From Pseudomonas rhodesiae (GTDB lineage Bacteria; Pseudomonadota; Gammaproteobacteria; Pseudomonadales; Pseudomonadaceae), in contig NZ_VFEU01000020.1 of the NCBI RefSeq assembly GCF_007858255.1, positions 1-64,000 on the forward strand: 64,000 nucleotides of DNA. The letters run 5' to 3'. The translations under genes and the position numbers were made by a program. Shown here piece by piece: positions 33,851-41,834 of this stretch (position 1 is the first letter of the stretch; every line of letters begins with the position of its first letter). Below the pieces are notes generated by a model. It was not told where the DNA came from. It worked only from the letters and a program-made list of their open reading frames with translations, and did not search any database.

Positions 33851-34524
33851 CGGCAGCGCTCATTGAACAGGTAGCCCAGGCCACGCACGGTGTCGATGGG
33901 CTTGAACCCGGCCGGGCCTTCCAATTTGCGGCGCAGGCGGCCGACCAGCACTTCGATGACATTCGGGTCGCGCTCGTCGTCGTCCGGGTACAACTGCTCC
34001 ATCAAACGATCCTTGGCCACCACTTGCTGGTGATGGCGCATCAGGTATTCGAGAATGCGGTATTCGTAGGCGGTCAGCGCCAGGGGTTGCTCGTCGAGGG
34101 AGGCTTGCTTGCGGTTGATATCCAGCAGCAACGGCCCGGCGACGATGGTGGACTGGGTAAACCCGCTGGAGCGGCGCAACAAGGCATTCATCCGCGCTTC
34201 CAGCTCTTCGAACTGGAAGGGTTTGACCACGTAGTCGTCGGCGCCGGCGGCCAGGCCTTCGACCTTGTCCTGCCAGTTGCCGCGCGCGGTGAGGATCAGG
34301 ATCGGGAACGTCTTGCCCTTGGCGCGCAACTGGCGAATCAAGTCCAGGCCGCCCATGCCGGGCAGGCCCAGGTCGATGATGGCCAGGTCGTGATTGAACT
34401 GGCCGGTCTGGTACAAGGCTTCCTCGGCGTTGGCCACAGCCTCGACCACATGGCCACTGTCGGTCAGGCGGGTAAACAGGTGATGGCGCAGCAGCGCCTC
34501 ATCTTCCACCACCAGCAATTTCAT
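33847..34524 (-). CDS. phoP: Response regulator PhoP
   Basis: A 225-residue OmpR-family regulator of the Mg2+/polymyxin response. The receiver domain has the phospho-acceptor D51 (IIDLGLPGMGG). The C-terminal winged helix includes LTAYEYRILEYLMRHHQQVVAKDRLMEQLYPDDDERDPNVIEV. The start at 34524 (MKLLVVEDE) fits the family and has a ribosome site. It follows a small exported-protein gene by 18 bp and appears to be in the same transcription unit as that gene and phoQ. Confidence 0.93.
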   Translation of the reverse strand: MKLLVVEDEALLRHHLFTRLTDSGHVVEAVANAEEALYQTGQFNHDLAIIDLGLPGMGGLDLIRQLRAKGKTFPILILTARGNWQDKVEGLAAGADDYVVKPFQFEELEARMNALLRRSSGFTQSTIVAGPLLLDINRKQASLDEQPLALTAYEYRILEYLMRHHQQVVAKDRLMEQLYPDDDERDPNVIEVLVGRLRRKLEGPAGFKPIDTVRGLGYLFNERCR

Positions 34525-34542
34525 AAGGCTCTCCAAAGCAAA

Positions 34543-34851
34543 TCAACTGTCCGACTGGGTGACATCATAGCGGCCCTGCAGGTCTTGCGGGCGCAGTTTA
34601 ATGCCATTGAATTGGCCGGTCAGGTGCGCATAACCGACGCGGTAGGCTGGCTGCGCGGCGGTGGCGCCCAAGGGCTGGCCCCAGGGCGAGGCCTGGCTGC
34701 TGACCTCTTCGAAGTTCACACGATGGATCAGGCTACTGGGCTTCCTGGTTTTCTCCCTGCCGAACTCGGCGAAAGCGCCCTCGGATGCCTGGGCGCCAGC
34801 GGTGGCACTCAGCAAGGTCAAGGCCAGCATCAGCTTTTTGATCGCAGTCAT
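34543..34851 (-). CDS. Small periplasmic protein encoded ahead of phoPQ
   Basis: A 102-residue protein. Residues 1-22 (MTAIKKLMLALTLLSATAGAQA) are a Sec signal peptide, which leaves a mature protein of about 80 residues that is basic-to-neutral, without cysteine and without a transmembrane beta-strand pattern. In P. aeruginosa the gene in this position is oprH, which encodes an outer membrane protein of about 200 residues. This protein is too short and too dissimilar to be OprH. Since it is first in the phoPQ unit and directly under the PhoP-type repeats, it is probably strongly Mg2+-regulated. I do not recognise the family. Confidence 0.75.
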   Translation of the reverse strand: MTAIKKLMLALTLLSATAGAQASEGAFAEFGREKTRKPSSLIHRVNFEEVSSQASPWGQPLGATAAQPAYRVGYAHLTGQFNGIKLRPQDLQGRYDVTQSDS

Positions 34852-34884
34852 GGTGTTACCTCATACGCGTTTGGCTGTAGAACC

Positions 34885-34940
34885 AGACTACGCAAGCGCC
34901 CCTGAACTCCCCCTGAACAGGCTCTGAACCCAACCTGAAC
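34885..34940 (-). promoter_or_regulatory. Four-repeat PhoP-box array with -10 element
   Basis: CTGAAC occurs at 34902, 34913, 34924 and 34935: four exact copies with an exact 11-bp period, read as GTTCAG on the minus strand. The copy nearest the gene is followed after 11 bp by TAGTCT (34890..34885), a -10 hexamer. This is the layout of PhoP-activated promoters, where the box replaces the -35. The start would be near 34877. Two direct repeats are usual; four suggest cooperative binding of two dimers. Confidence 0.75.
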
Positions 34941-34986
34941 CGGCGCGGGCTATCCTGTGGCGCGGCAACTGGGCAAAATAGCGCCC

Positions 34987-35712
34987 ATGAATCCTCTTCC
35001 CGCTTGCTGCACCCCACTTGACGCCCGCTGGCCGTTACCCGAACGCTTGCCGGGCACGGTATTCCTCAGCACCCGCTTCGATCCTGCGTCACTGGTAGCG
35101 GATGATTTCCAACGTTGCGCCGTGCCGCCGCCGGCCAGTATCCAGCGTTCGGTCGCCAAGCGTCAGGCCGAGTTCCTCGCCGGCCGCGTGTGCGCCCGCG
35201 ACGCGCTGCATCAGCTCGGTCACCGCGACTGCATCCCGGCCATTGGCGAAGACCGCGCGCCGGTATGGCCGGCGTCTATCAGCGGCTCCATCACCCACAG
35301 CACCGGCCACGCCGCTGCGATTGTCGGGCACAAGGCGCAATGGCGCGGCCTGGGGATGGACTTGGAGAACCTGCTGAGCCTGGAGCGAGCACAACGCCTG
35401 GCCGCGGAAATCCTGACCGCCGATGAGTTGCAACGCATGGCCGCCCTGGCGCCAGAGCAGGTCGCCCTGCTGGTGACCCTGACGTTTTCCATCAAGGAGA
35501 GCCTGTTCAAGGCGCTCTATCCGATTGTGCAGAAGCGCTTTTACTTTGAGCACGCCGAGTTACTGGAATGGTCCGACACCGGCCAGGTGCGCCTGCGGTT
35601 GCTGACGGACCTGTCCCATGAGTGGTGCCAGGGCAAAGAGTTGCAGGGGCAGTTTGCGCTCGACGATGGTCAGCTCTTGAGCGTCGTCGCGGTATCCAAT
35701 CAGCCCCATTGA
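34987..35712 (+). CDS. pcpS: 4'-phosphopantetheinyl transferase
   Basis: A 241-residue PPTase of the Sfp/EntD-PcpS group that converts apo carrier proteins to holo form. Mg2+ ligands are D125 and E127 (GLGMDLENL) with E171, and the FSIKESLFKALYP block is at 167-179. P. aeruginosa PcpS, its only PPTase, has almost the same length and serves both AcpP and the siderophore/NRPS carriers. The start is taken at 34987 (MNPLPACC), divergent from the phoP unit. Its promoter region includes the CTGAAC repeats, so PhoP may touch its expression. Confidence 0.9.
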   Translation: MNPLPACCTPLDARWPLPERLPGTVFLSTRFDPASLVADDFQRCAVPPPASIQRSVAKRQAEFLAGRVCARDALHQLGHRDCIPAIGEDRAPVWPASISGSITHSTGHAAAIVGHKAQWRGLGMDLENLLSLERAQRLAAEILTADELQRMAALAPEQVALLVTLTFSIKESLFKALYPIVQKRFYFEHAELLEWSDTGQVRLRLLTDLSHEWCQGKELQGQFALDDGQLLSVVAVSNQPH

Positions 35713-37329
35713 TCAATCTGCCGGTTTTTCTTGGCTCCGCGGCCAGCTCAGGCTGAAACACGCCCCGCCCAGGTTGTTGCTCTTACCGATCAACGCCCGC
35801 CCGCCGTGCCAATAAATGATGCGTCGCACGATAGACAGGCCCAGACCATGGCCTCCCGAGGCGCGGGTGCGGCTGTCGTCCAGGCGCAGAAACGGCGTGA
35901 AGATACGCTCCCAGGCACTTTCCGGCACGCCGGGGCCGTCATCCTCCACGTCGATGCGGCAACGTACCTGGCCCACTTGATAACTGATCAACACCTGCCC
36001 CTGGGCATGACGCATGGCATTGGACACCAGGTTCTGCAACGCGCGATGCAGATAGCGCGGCTCGGCATCGACCCAGGCGTCGTCCCAATGCGCAGACGAC
36101 AGGCAAATGCCACGACTGACGGTGATCTGCGGGCGCAGTGGCGACAATTCGCCGATCACCTGATCGAGCAACGCATTGAGGTCCACCCGCTGGAAATTCA
36201 GCGCCGGCGAGCCTTGCTCCAGGCGTGCGTAGGTGAGCATTTCGTCCACCAGTCCATCCAGATCCTGGATATCGCTGTCCATACCGTCCAGGTACTTGCG
36301 TCGCGCTTCTGGCGTGGCGGCATCGCCCAGCATCTCCAGGCCAAAGCGCAGGCGCGCCACTGGCGTGCGCAGTTCATGGGACACCGCACGCACCAGTTCA
36401 CGCTGGATCGCCAGCAATTGCTGCAAGTGCTCGGCCATGCCATTGAACGCCGCCGCCAGGCGCCCCACCGAGTCCGCGCCACGGGCCGGTACGCGCACTT
36501 GCAGATTGCCCTTGGCGATACGGGTAGCCGCCGCTTCCAGCCCTTTGAGCCGACGCTCCAACTGACGGACTAATAAATAGACGATTAAGCCGATCAGGGT
36601 CAGGCCGATCAACGCAATCAGGATCAGCCATTGCGCCGGGTACGGGTTCATTTGATACAACGGGCCGATTTCCAGCACCCACGGCGTGCCGACCATACCG
36701 GCGAACACGCGGATCGAATCGCCGCCCTTGCCCAGGGCCATCACCGTGTCGCCCTCGGACACGCGTCGACGCTGATCGTCGTCCATGTCGGCCTGGTCGA
36801 GGGTCATCAAATGCATGTCGAAGCCGAAACCCTTGGCCTCTTTGATATCCGCCAGCCGCTGCGGCTGCTCGGCCTCGGGATAGCGCACCAGCTCATCGGC
36901 CAGTAAATAAATAGTCGCGCGGGCCAATTGCTCGCTGATCTGCTGCACTTCGCCGGTCAGCACCAGTTGTTCCTGCTCACTGACCAGGCGCACCACCCGC
37001 GCCGCGTGGGGGCCGGTCTGTTCCACCAGAACCTGGCCGCGTTGCAGGCGCGTGCGCTGGCTGAGGTCCAGGCGGGCTTCGGCGAGGGTGCGCAACTCCA
37101 GAGGAATACCCAGCAGCCGCTCCCATACCGCCAGGGCGCGTTGGCGTTCGATGGTGCTCATGGGCTTCAGGTTGTCGCCCATCAACGCAAACGTGCCGTG
37201 GGCCAAGCGTTCACGATACTGACCACTGCGCACCTCATTAAGCAGGTGCAGCGCCAGCACGCCAAGCAACGCCACCAGGATCAGCGCGGCGCACATGCCG
37301 CCGTAGATACGCAGGAAGATCGAGTTCAC
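35713..37329 (-). CDS. Sensor histidine kinase (RstB-like)
   Basis: A 538-residue sensor kinase. The first membrane segment (7-29) and second (233-254) bracket a ~200-residue periplasmic domain. A HAMP linker (about 254-306) follows, then the dimerisation helix with H318 (AVSHELRTPVARLRFG), and an HATPase domain (NLVSNAMRHA, EDDGPGVPE, GGHGLGLSIV). It overlaps the regulator gene by 4 bases and is convergent with pcpS, with no bases between the two stops. In layout and neighbours it matches the pair next to nrdA in P. aeruginosa (PA1157-PA1158), which resembles RstAB. The signal is unknown. Confidence 0.88.
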   Translation of the reverse strand: MNSIFLRIYGGMCAALILVALLGVLALHLLNEVRSGQYRERLAHGTFALMGDNLKPMSTIERQRALAVWERLLGIPLELRTLAEARLDLSQRTRLQRGQVLVEQTGPHAARVVRLVSEQEQLVLTGEVQQISEQLARATIYLLADELVRYPEAEQPQRLADIKEAKGFGFDMHLMTLDQADMDDDQRRRVSEGDTVMALGKGGDSIRVFAGMVGTPWVLEIGPLYQMNPYPAQWLILIALIGLTLIGLIVYLLVRQLERRLKGLEAAATRIAKGNLQVRVPARGADSVGRLAAAFNGMAEHLQQLLAIQRELVRAVSHELRTPVARLRFGLEMLGDAATPEARRKYLDGMDSDIQDLDGLVDEMLTYARLEQGSPALNFQRVDLNALLDQVIGELSPLRPQITVSRGICLSSAHWDDAWVDAEPRYLHRALQNLVSNAMRHAQGQVLISYQVGQVRCRIDVEDDGPGVPESAWERIFTPFLRLDDSRTRASGGHGLGLSIVRRIIYWHGGRALIGKSNNLGGACFSLSWPRSQEKPAD

Positions 37330-38051
37330 AGCGGCATGTCAGCGGCGGCTTCGGGGACGAACAGGTAGCCTTTACTACGGATGGTCTTGATCAGGCGTGG
37401 GTGGATCGGGTCGTCGCCGATTTTCGGGCGAATCCGCGAGATGCGCACATCGATGGAGCGATCCTGGCCGTCATAGCCGACGCCACGCAGGGCAATGAAG
37501 ATTTCTTCGCGGGACAGGATGCGCCCGGCGTTGGCCACCAGTAGCCACAGCAGGTCGAACTCAGCGCTGGTCAGCTCGATACCGGTGTCATGCAGCCAGG
37601 CTTCGCGCAGGGCGTTGTCCACCACCAGCGGGCCGAACTGCAGGCGCCGTTGCAGCTCCACCGTCGCCGGTTCTGCCGGCTCGCTGCGGCGCAACAGCGC
37701 TTGGATACGCGCCAACAACAAGCGCGGACGCACGGGTTTGCACACATAATCGTCGGCGCCCAGGTCGAGGCCGAGCACTTGGTCCATGTCGTCGGTGCGC
37801 GCGGTGAGCATCAGGATCACGCCGTCATAGCGTTCGCGCACTTTGCGGCAGATGCTCAGGCCGTCTTCGCCAGGCAGCATCAAGTCGAGGATCACCAGGT
37901 CCGGTTGCTCGTCGATGATGCGCTCGGCCGCCAGCGCTCCATTGCCTTCCACCGCAACCCTCAGACCGTTGCTTTGCAGGTAATCACGGGTCAACTCGGC
38001 CAATCGCTCATCGTCTTCGACGATCAGGATTTGCCAGGCGTCATGCTCCAT
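37326..38051 (-). CDS. OmpR-family response regulator (RstA-like)
   Basis: A 241-residue regulator. Its receiver domain has the phospho-acceptor D56 (LVILDLMLPGEDG). The C-terminal OmpR-type winged helix includes LTSAEFDLLWLLVANAGRILSREEIFIALRGVGYDGQDRSIDVRISRIRPKIG. It is first in a two-gene operon with its kinase. Targets cannot be read here; RstA in enterobacteria is part of the PhoP regulon, which is suggestive since phoPQ lies 3 kb away. Confidence 0.9.
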   Translation of the reverse strand: MEHDAWQILIVEDDERLAELTRDYLQSNGLRVAVEGNGALAAERIIDEQPDLVILDLMLPGEDGLSICRKVRERYDGVILMLTARTDDMDQVLGLDLGADDYVCKPVRPRLLLARIQALLRRSEPAEPATVELQRRLQFGPLVVDNALREAWLHDTGIELTSAEFDLLWLLVANAGRILSREEIFIALRGVGYDGQDRSIDVRISRIRPKIGDDPIHPRLIKTIRSKGYLFVPEAAADMPL

Positions 38052-38372
38052 CCGCTACCTCGGTTGTATTTATTGTTGGAGAAGCCCAAGGGGCCCGCGT
38101 CTATGCAAGATGCCAGGGTGATCGCCGAGCTCGTGCGCAGGCAAGCGCACTCCTACAGCTGTCATCTGGCCAGGGCAAACTACCGCCGATTGTAGCCATG
38201 GGCCAGCCTTCAAACACAAGCCAGGAAATCCATTCGGTGATCACCTTTTTTGTGGTAGGGTTCGCGCCCTCAAAAATCCAACCGGCGGTTTTTCTCCTGG
38301 AATATTCAGTGACAAACGGCTGAATCCAGCAGTACTGCGGCCTACACGGGCGTTCCACGTTTCATACACATT

Positions 38373-38393
38373 TTACCCACAGCGTTATCCACA
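38373..38393 (+). promoter_or_regulatory. Two adjacent DnaA boxes
   Basis: TTACCCACA (one mismatch) at 38373-38381 and TTATCCACA (perfect) at 38385-38393, in the same orientation and 12 bp apart. DnaA boxes upstream of nrdAB are known in E. coli, where DnaA links dNTP supply to replication. Confidence 0.65.
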
Positions 38394-38419
38394 GGTCTTG
38401 CGTTGCTAAGCCCTCCAAA

Positions 38420-38466
38420 ACGCATTATCTTGTAGCTCGGCGCTAAAAAAACCCTACATGTAGGGT
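38420..38466 (+). promoter_or_regulatory. Tandem NrdR boxes of nrdA
   Basis: Box 1 ACGCATTATCTTGTAG (38420-38435) and box 2 ACCCTACATGTAGGGT (38451-38466) fit the NrdR consensus acaCwAtATaTwGtgt at 11 and 12 of 16 positions, with the core largely kept. They start 31 bp apart, the canonical three-turn spacing of NrdR pairs. NrdR is the ATP/dATP-sensing repressor of ribonucleotide reductase genes. Confidence 0.8.
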
Positions 38467-38836
38467 TTTAAGCGAAACCACCAAACACAGATCAGACAAG
38501 AAACTCAAGTCATTTCTTGCTCCCGTTTGGTTGAACCAAAGCATTTTTTGAAAGCCCAAACCGCGCACGCGGATGGCGACCGTTTTCAAGCTTCAACAGC
38601 GCAAAACGGTATGGGTGTTGCAGTGCTTGAATCCAGCAACTGTCACCTACCAGGAATACGGCCAAGGGCATTGAGCCCCGAACCGAAGACTTCGGCATGG
38701 AAGCGGCGCGAACAGCCCCCTTCCTACTGTCCCGAAGTTGTTATGCCAGGCCCAGGCCTGCTGTAAGTGCTTCAGGACGGAACGGTGGGCACCGTGATGG
38801 TGCCCAAATAAATATAGAATGTGGAGACACCCCCCC

Positions 38837-41731
38837 ATGCAAACCGACACAACTCGCGAGAACCCGCAGGGCTCCGTGCCGCAGGCCGCCGATTCGACTA
38901 TGGATCTGTCCGCCACTGCACCTGGCCAACTGCGCGTGATCAAGCGTAACGGCACTGTCGTTCCTTACACCGATGACAAAATCACCGTCGCCATCACCAA
39001 AGCGTTTCTTGCAGTTGAAGGCGGCACCGCTGCCGCCTCGTCGCGTATCCACGACACCGTTGCCCGCCTGACCGAACAAGTCACCGCGACCTTCAAGCGC
39101 CGCATGCCCTCGGGCGGCACCATCCACATCGAAGAAATCCAGGACCAGGTCGAACTGGCCCTGATGCGTGCCGGTGAACAGAAAGTCGCCCGCGACTACG
39201 TGATCTACCGCGATTCGCGCGCCAAGGAACGTGCCGTGCGCACTCCCGCCGAAGAAGCAGCGGTACAAGCGCACCCGTCGATCCGCATCACCCTGGCCGA
39301 CGGCAGCTTTGCGCCGCTGGACCTCGGCCGCCTGAACACCATCATCACCGAGGCCTGCGAAGGCCTGGAAGAAGTCGACGGCGACCTGATCCAACGCGAA
39401 ACCCTGAAGAACCTGTACGACGGCGTGGCCCTGACCGACGTCAACACCGCACTGGTGATGACTGCCCGCACCCTGGTTGAACGCGAGCCGAACTACTCGT
39501 TCGTAACCGCGCGCCTGCTGATGGACACCCTGCGTGCCGAAGGCCTGGGCTTCCTGAAAGTCGCCGAAAGCGCCACCCACCATGAAATGGCCGACCTGTA
39601 CGCCAAGGCCCTGCCTGCGTACATCGCCAAGGGTATCGAATTCGAATTGCTGAACCCGGTCCTGGCCACTTTCGACCTGGAAAAGCTCGGCAAGGCCATC
39701 AACCACGAGCGTGACCAGCAGTTCACCTACCTGGGCCTGCAAACCCTGTACGACCGTTACTTCATCCACAAGGACGGTATCCGCTTCGAACTGCCGCAAG
39801 TGTTCTTCATGCGCGTGGCCATGGGCCTGGCGATCGAAGAGAAGCACAAAGAAGACCGCGCCATCGAGTTCTACAACTTGCTGTCGTCATTCGACTACAT
39901 GTCCTCGACACCGACGCTGTTCAACGCCGGCACCCTGCGCCCACAGCTGTCCAGCTGCTACCTGACCACCGTGCCGGACGACCTGTCGGGCATCTACCAT
40001 GCGATCCACGACAACGCCATGTTGTCCAAATTCGCCGGTGGCCTGGGCAACGACTGGACGCCAGTGCGTGCACTGGGTTCGTACATCAAGGGCACCAACG
40101 GCAAGTCCCAGGGCGTAGTTCCGTTCCTGAAAGTGGTGAACGACACCGCCGTCGCGGTTAACCAGGGTGGCAAGCGCAAAGGCGCTGTGTGTGCTTACCT
40201 GGAAACCTGGCACATGGACATCGAAGAGTTCATCGAGCTGCGCAAGAACACCGGTGACGACCGTCGTCGTACCCACGACATGAACACCGCCAACTGGATC
40301 CCTGACCTGTTCATGAAGCGCGTCTTCGATGACGGCAAGTGGACCCTGTTCTCGCCCTCCGAAGTACCGGACCTGCACGACCTGACCGGCAAGGCCTTCG
40401 AAGAGCGCTACGAGTACTACGAAGCCCTCACCGAGTACCCAGGCAAGGTCAAGCTGTTCAAGACCATCCAGGCCAAAGACCTGTGGCGCAAGATGCTGTC
40501 CATGCTGTTCGAAACCGGCCACCCATGGCTGACCTTCAAGGACCCGTGCAACCTGCGCAGCCCGCAGCAGCACGTGGGCGTGGTCCACAGCTCGAACCTG
40601 TGCACCGAGATCACCTTGAACACCAACAAGGACGAGATCGCCGTTTGCAACCTGGGTTCGATCAACCTGCCGAACCACATCGTCAACGGCAAGTTGGACA
40701 CCGCCAAGCTGGAACGCACCGTCAACACCGCCGTACGCATGCTCGATAACGTGATCGACATCAACTACTACTCGGTGCCACAGGCGCAGAACTCCAACTT
40801 CAAGCACCGCCCAGTGGGCCTGGGGATCATGGGCTTCCAGGACGCGTTGTACCTGCAGCACATTCCTTACGGTTCGGACGCTGCGGTCGAGTTCGCCGAC
40901 AAGTCCATGGAAGCGGTCAGCTACTACGCGATCCAGGCTTCCTGCGACCTGGCCGACGAGCGCGGCGCCTACGAGACGTTCCAGGGTTCGCTGTGGTCCA
41001 AGGGCATCCTGCCGCTGGACTCGCAACAGATCCTGATCGAAGCCCGTGGCCAGAAGTACATCGACGTTGACCTGAACGAAACCCTGGACTGGGCGCCGGT
41101 ACGTGCCCGTGTGCAGAAAGGTATTCGTAACTCCAACATCATGGCCATCGCACCGACCGCTACCATCGCCAACATCACCGGCGTGTCGCAGTCGATCGAA
41201 CCGACTTACCAGAACCTGTATGTGAAATCGAACCTGTCGGGCGAATTCACCGTGATCAACCCGTACCTGGTTCGCGACCTGAAAGCCCGCGGCCTCTGGG
41301 ACTCGGTGATGATCAACGACCTGAAGTACTACGACGGTTCCGTGCAGCAGATCGAGCGCATCCCGCAAGAACTCAAAGAGCTCTACGCGACCGCGTTCGA
41401 AGTGGACACCAAGTGGATCGTTGACGCCGCCAGCCGTCGTCAGAAGTGGATCGACCAGGCGCAGTCCCTGAACCTGTACATCGCCGGCGCTTCGGGCAAG
41501 AAGCTGGACGTGACCTACCGCATGGCTTGGTACCGTGGCCTGAAAACCACCTATTACCTCCGCGCCCTGGCCGCAACCAGCACCGAGAAGTCGACCATCA
41601 ACACCGGTAAGCTGAACGCCGTTTCCAGCGGCAACCACGGTGATGATTCGGTACTCGCCGCCCCGGCCGGCCCAGCGCCAGTGCCAAAGGCCTGTGCTAT
41701 CGACGAGCCGGATTGCGAAGCTTGCCAATAA
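38837..41731 (+). CDS. nrdA: Class Ia ribonucleotide reductase, alpha subunit
   Basis: A 964-residue catalytic subunit that reduces NDPs to dNDPs with a radical from NrdB. The long N terminus carries ATP-cone regulatory sequence (RVIKRNGTVVPYTDDKITVAITKAFLAVEGG and a second similar block near residue 130). The barrel has SSCYLTTVPDD and SSNLCTEI with the catalytic Cys/Glu, and the C terminus ends in the redox pair CEAC (960-963). The ATG at 38837 follows GGAGA by 8 bases. nrdB is not in the window immediately downstream, because a terminator follows at once; in P. aeruginosa nrdB also lies apart from nrdA. Confidence 0.95.
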   Translation: MQTDTTRENPQGSVPQAADSTMDLSATAPGQLRVIKRNGTVVPYTDDKITVAITKAFLAVEGGTAAASSRIHDTVARLTEQVTATFKRRMPSGGTIHIEEIQDQVELALMRAGEQKVARDYVIYRDSRAKERAVRTPAEEAAVQAHPSIRITLADGSFAPLDLGRLNTIITEACEGLEEVDGDLIQRETLKNLYDGVALTDVNTALVMTARTLVEREPNYSFVTARLLMDTLRAEGLGFLKVAESATHHEMADLYAKALPAYIAKGIEFELLNPVLATFDLEKLGKAINHERDQQFTYLGLQTLYDRYFIHKDGIRFELPQVFFMRVAMGLAIEEKHKEDRAIEFYNLLSSFDYMSSTPTLFNAGTLRPQLSSCYLTTVPDDLSGIYHAIHDNAMLSKFAGGLGNDWTPVRALGSYIKGTNGKSQGVVPFLKVVNDTAVAVNQGGKRKGAVCAYLETWHMDIEEFIELRKNTGDDRRRTHDMNTANWIPDLFMKRVFDDGKWTLFSPSEVPDLHDLTGKAFEERYEYYEALTEYPGKVKLFKTIQAKDLWRKMLSMLFETGHPWLTFKDPCNLRSPQQHVGVVHSSNLCTEITLNTNKDEIAVCNLGSINLPNHIVNGKLDTAKLERTVNTAVRMLDNVIDINYYSVPQAQNSNFKHRPVGLGIMGFQDALYLQHIPYGSDAAVEFADKSMEAVSYYAIQASCDLADERGAYETFQGSLWSKGILPLDSQQILIEARGQKYIDVDLNETLDWAPVRARVQKGIRNSNIMAIAPTATIANITGVSQSIEPTYQNLYVKSNLSGEFTVINPYLVRDLKARGLWDSVMINDLKYYDGSVQQIERIPQELKELYATAFEVDTKWIVDAASRRQKWIDQAQSLNLYIAGASGKKLDVTYRMAWYRGLKTTYYLRALAATSTEKSTINTGKLNAVSSGNHGDDSVLAAPAGPAPVPKACAIDEPDCEACQ

Positions 41732-41764
41732 GCTGAGCGTGCCTCGGGCTTAACCGCCCAAGGT

Positions 41765-41810
41765 AAAAAAACCCCCGATAAGCCTGATGGCGTATCGGGG
41801 GTTTTTCTTT
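41765..41810 (+). terminator. nrdA terminator
   Basis: AAACCCCCGATA-N12-TATCGGGGGTTTTT: a strong GC stem with T-run, 34 bp past the nrdA stop. The A-run on the other side makes it usable for the opposite gene too. Confidence 0.9.
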
Positions 41811-41834
41811 TATCTGACGAAATACCAAAGCGCT

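Larger units (their letters stand above)
38052..38836 (+). promoter_or_regulatory. 785-bp control region between the RstA-like gene and nrdA
   Basis: No protein gene is convincing here. The left third must carry the regulator's promoter. The middle holds two DnaA boxes (38373-38393) and two NrdR boxes (38420-38466). From there to the nrdA ATG is a leader of about 370 nt with a strong hairpin (GGGCACC-GTGA-TGGTGCCC, ~38785-38803) about 15 bases before the nrdA ribosome site (GTGGAGA). I see no cobalamin riboswitch consensus in the leader. Confidence 0.7.

Noticed and set aside
34957..34986. Ten-residue N-terminal extension of pcpS from an upstream start
   Set aside because: MARQLGKIAP is not like known PPTase N termini and the ATG at 34987 gives the P. 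aeruginosa-type length.
38101..38358. 85-codon minus-strand frame between the RstA-like gene and nrdA
   Set aside because: Trp/Arg/Pro-rich translation without family features and no ribosome site; it lies over the likely promoters.
38451..38470. ACCCTACATGTAGGGTTTT as a terminator
   Set aside because: The palindrome has no loop, lies upstream of a gene rather than after one, and fits the NrdR consensus at the right spacing to a second box.
38467..38836. Cobalamin riboswitch in the nrdA leader
   Set aside because: The B12-box consensus (GCCACTG) and the surrounding conserved blocks are absent; class Ia nrdA does not use B12.
39887..41728. 613-codon open frame antisense to nrdA
   Set aside because: A shadow of strong codon bias in nrdA; no recognisable protein features and no ribosome site.
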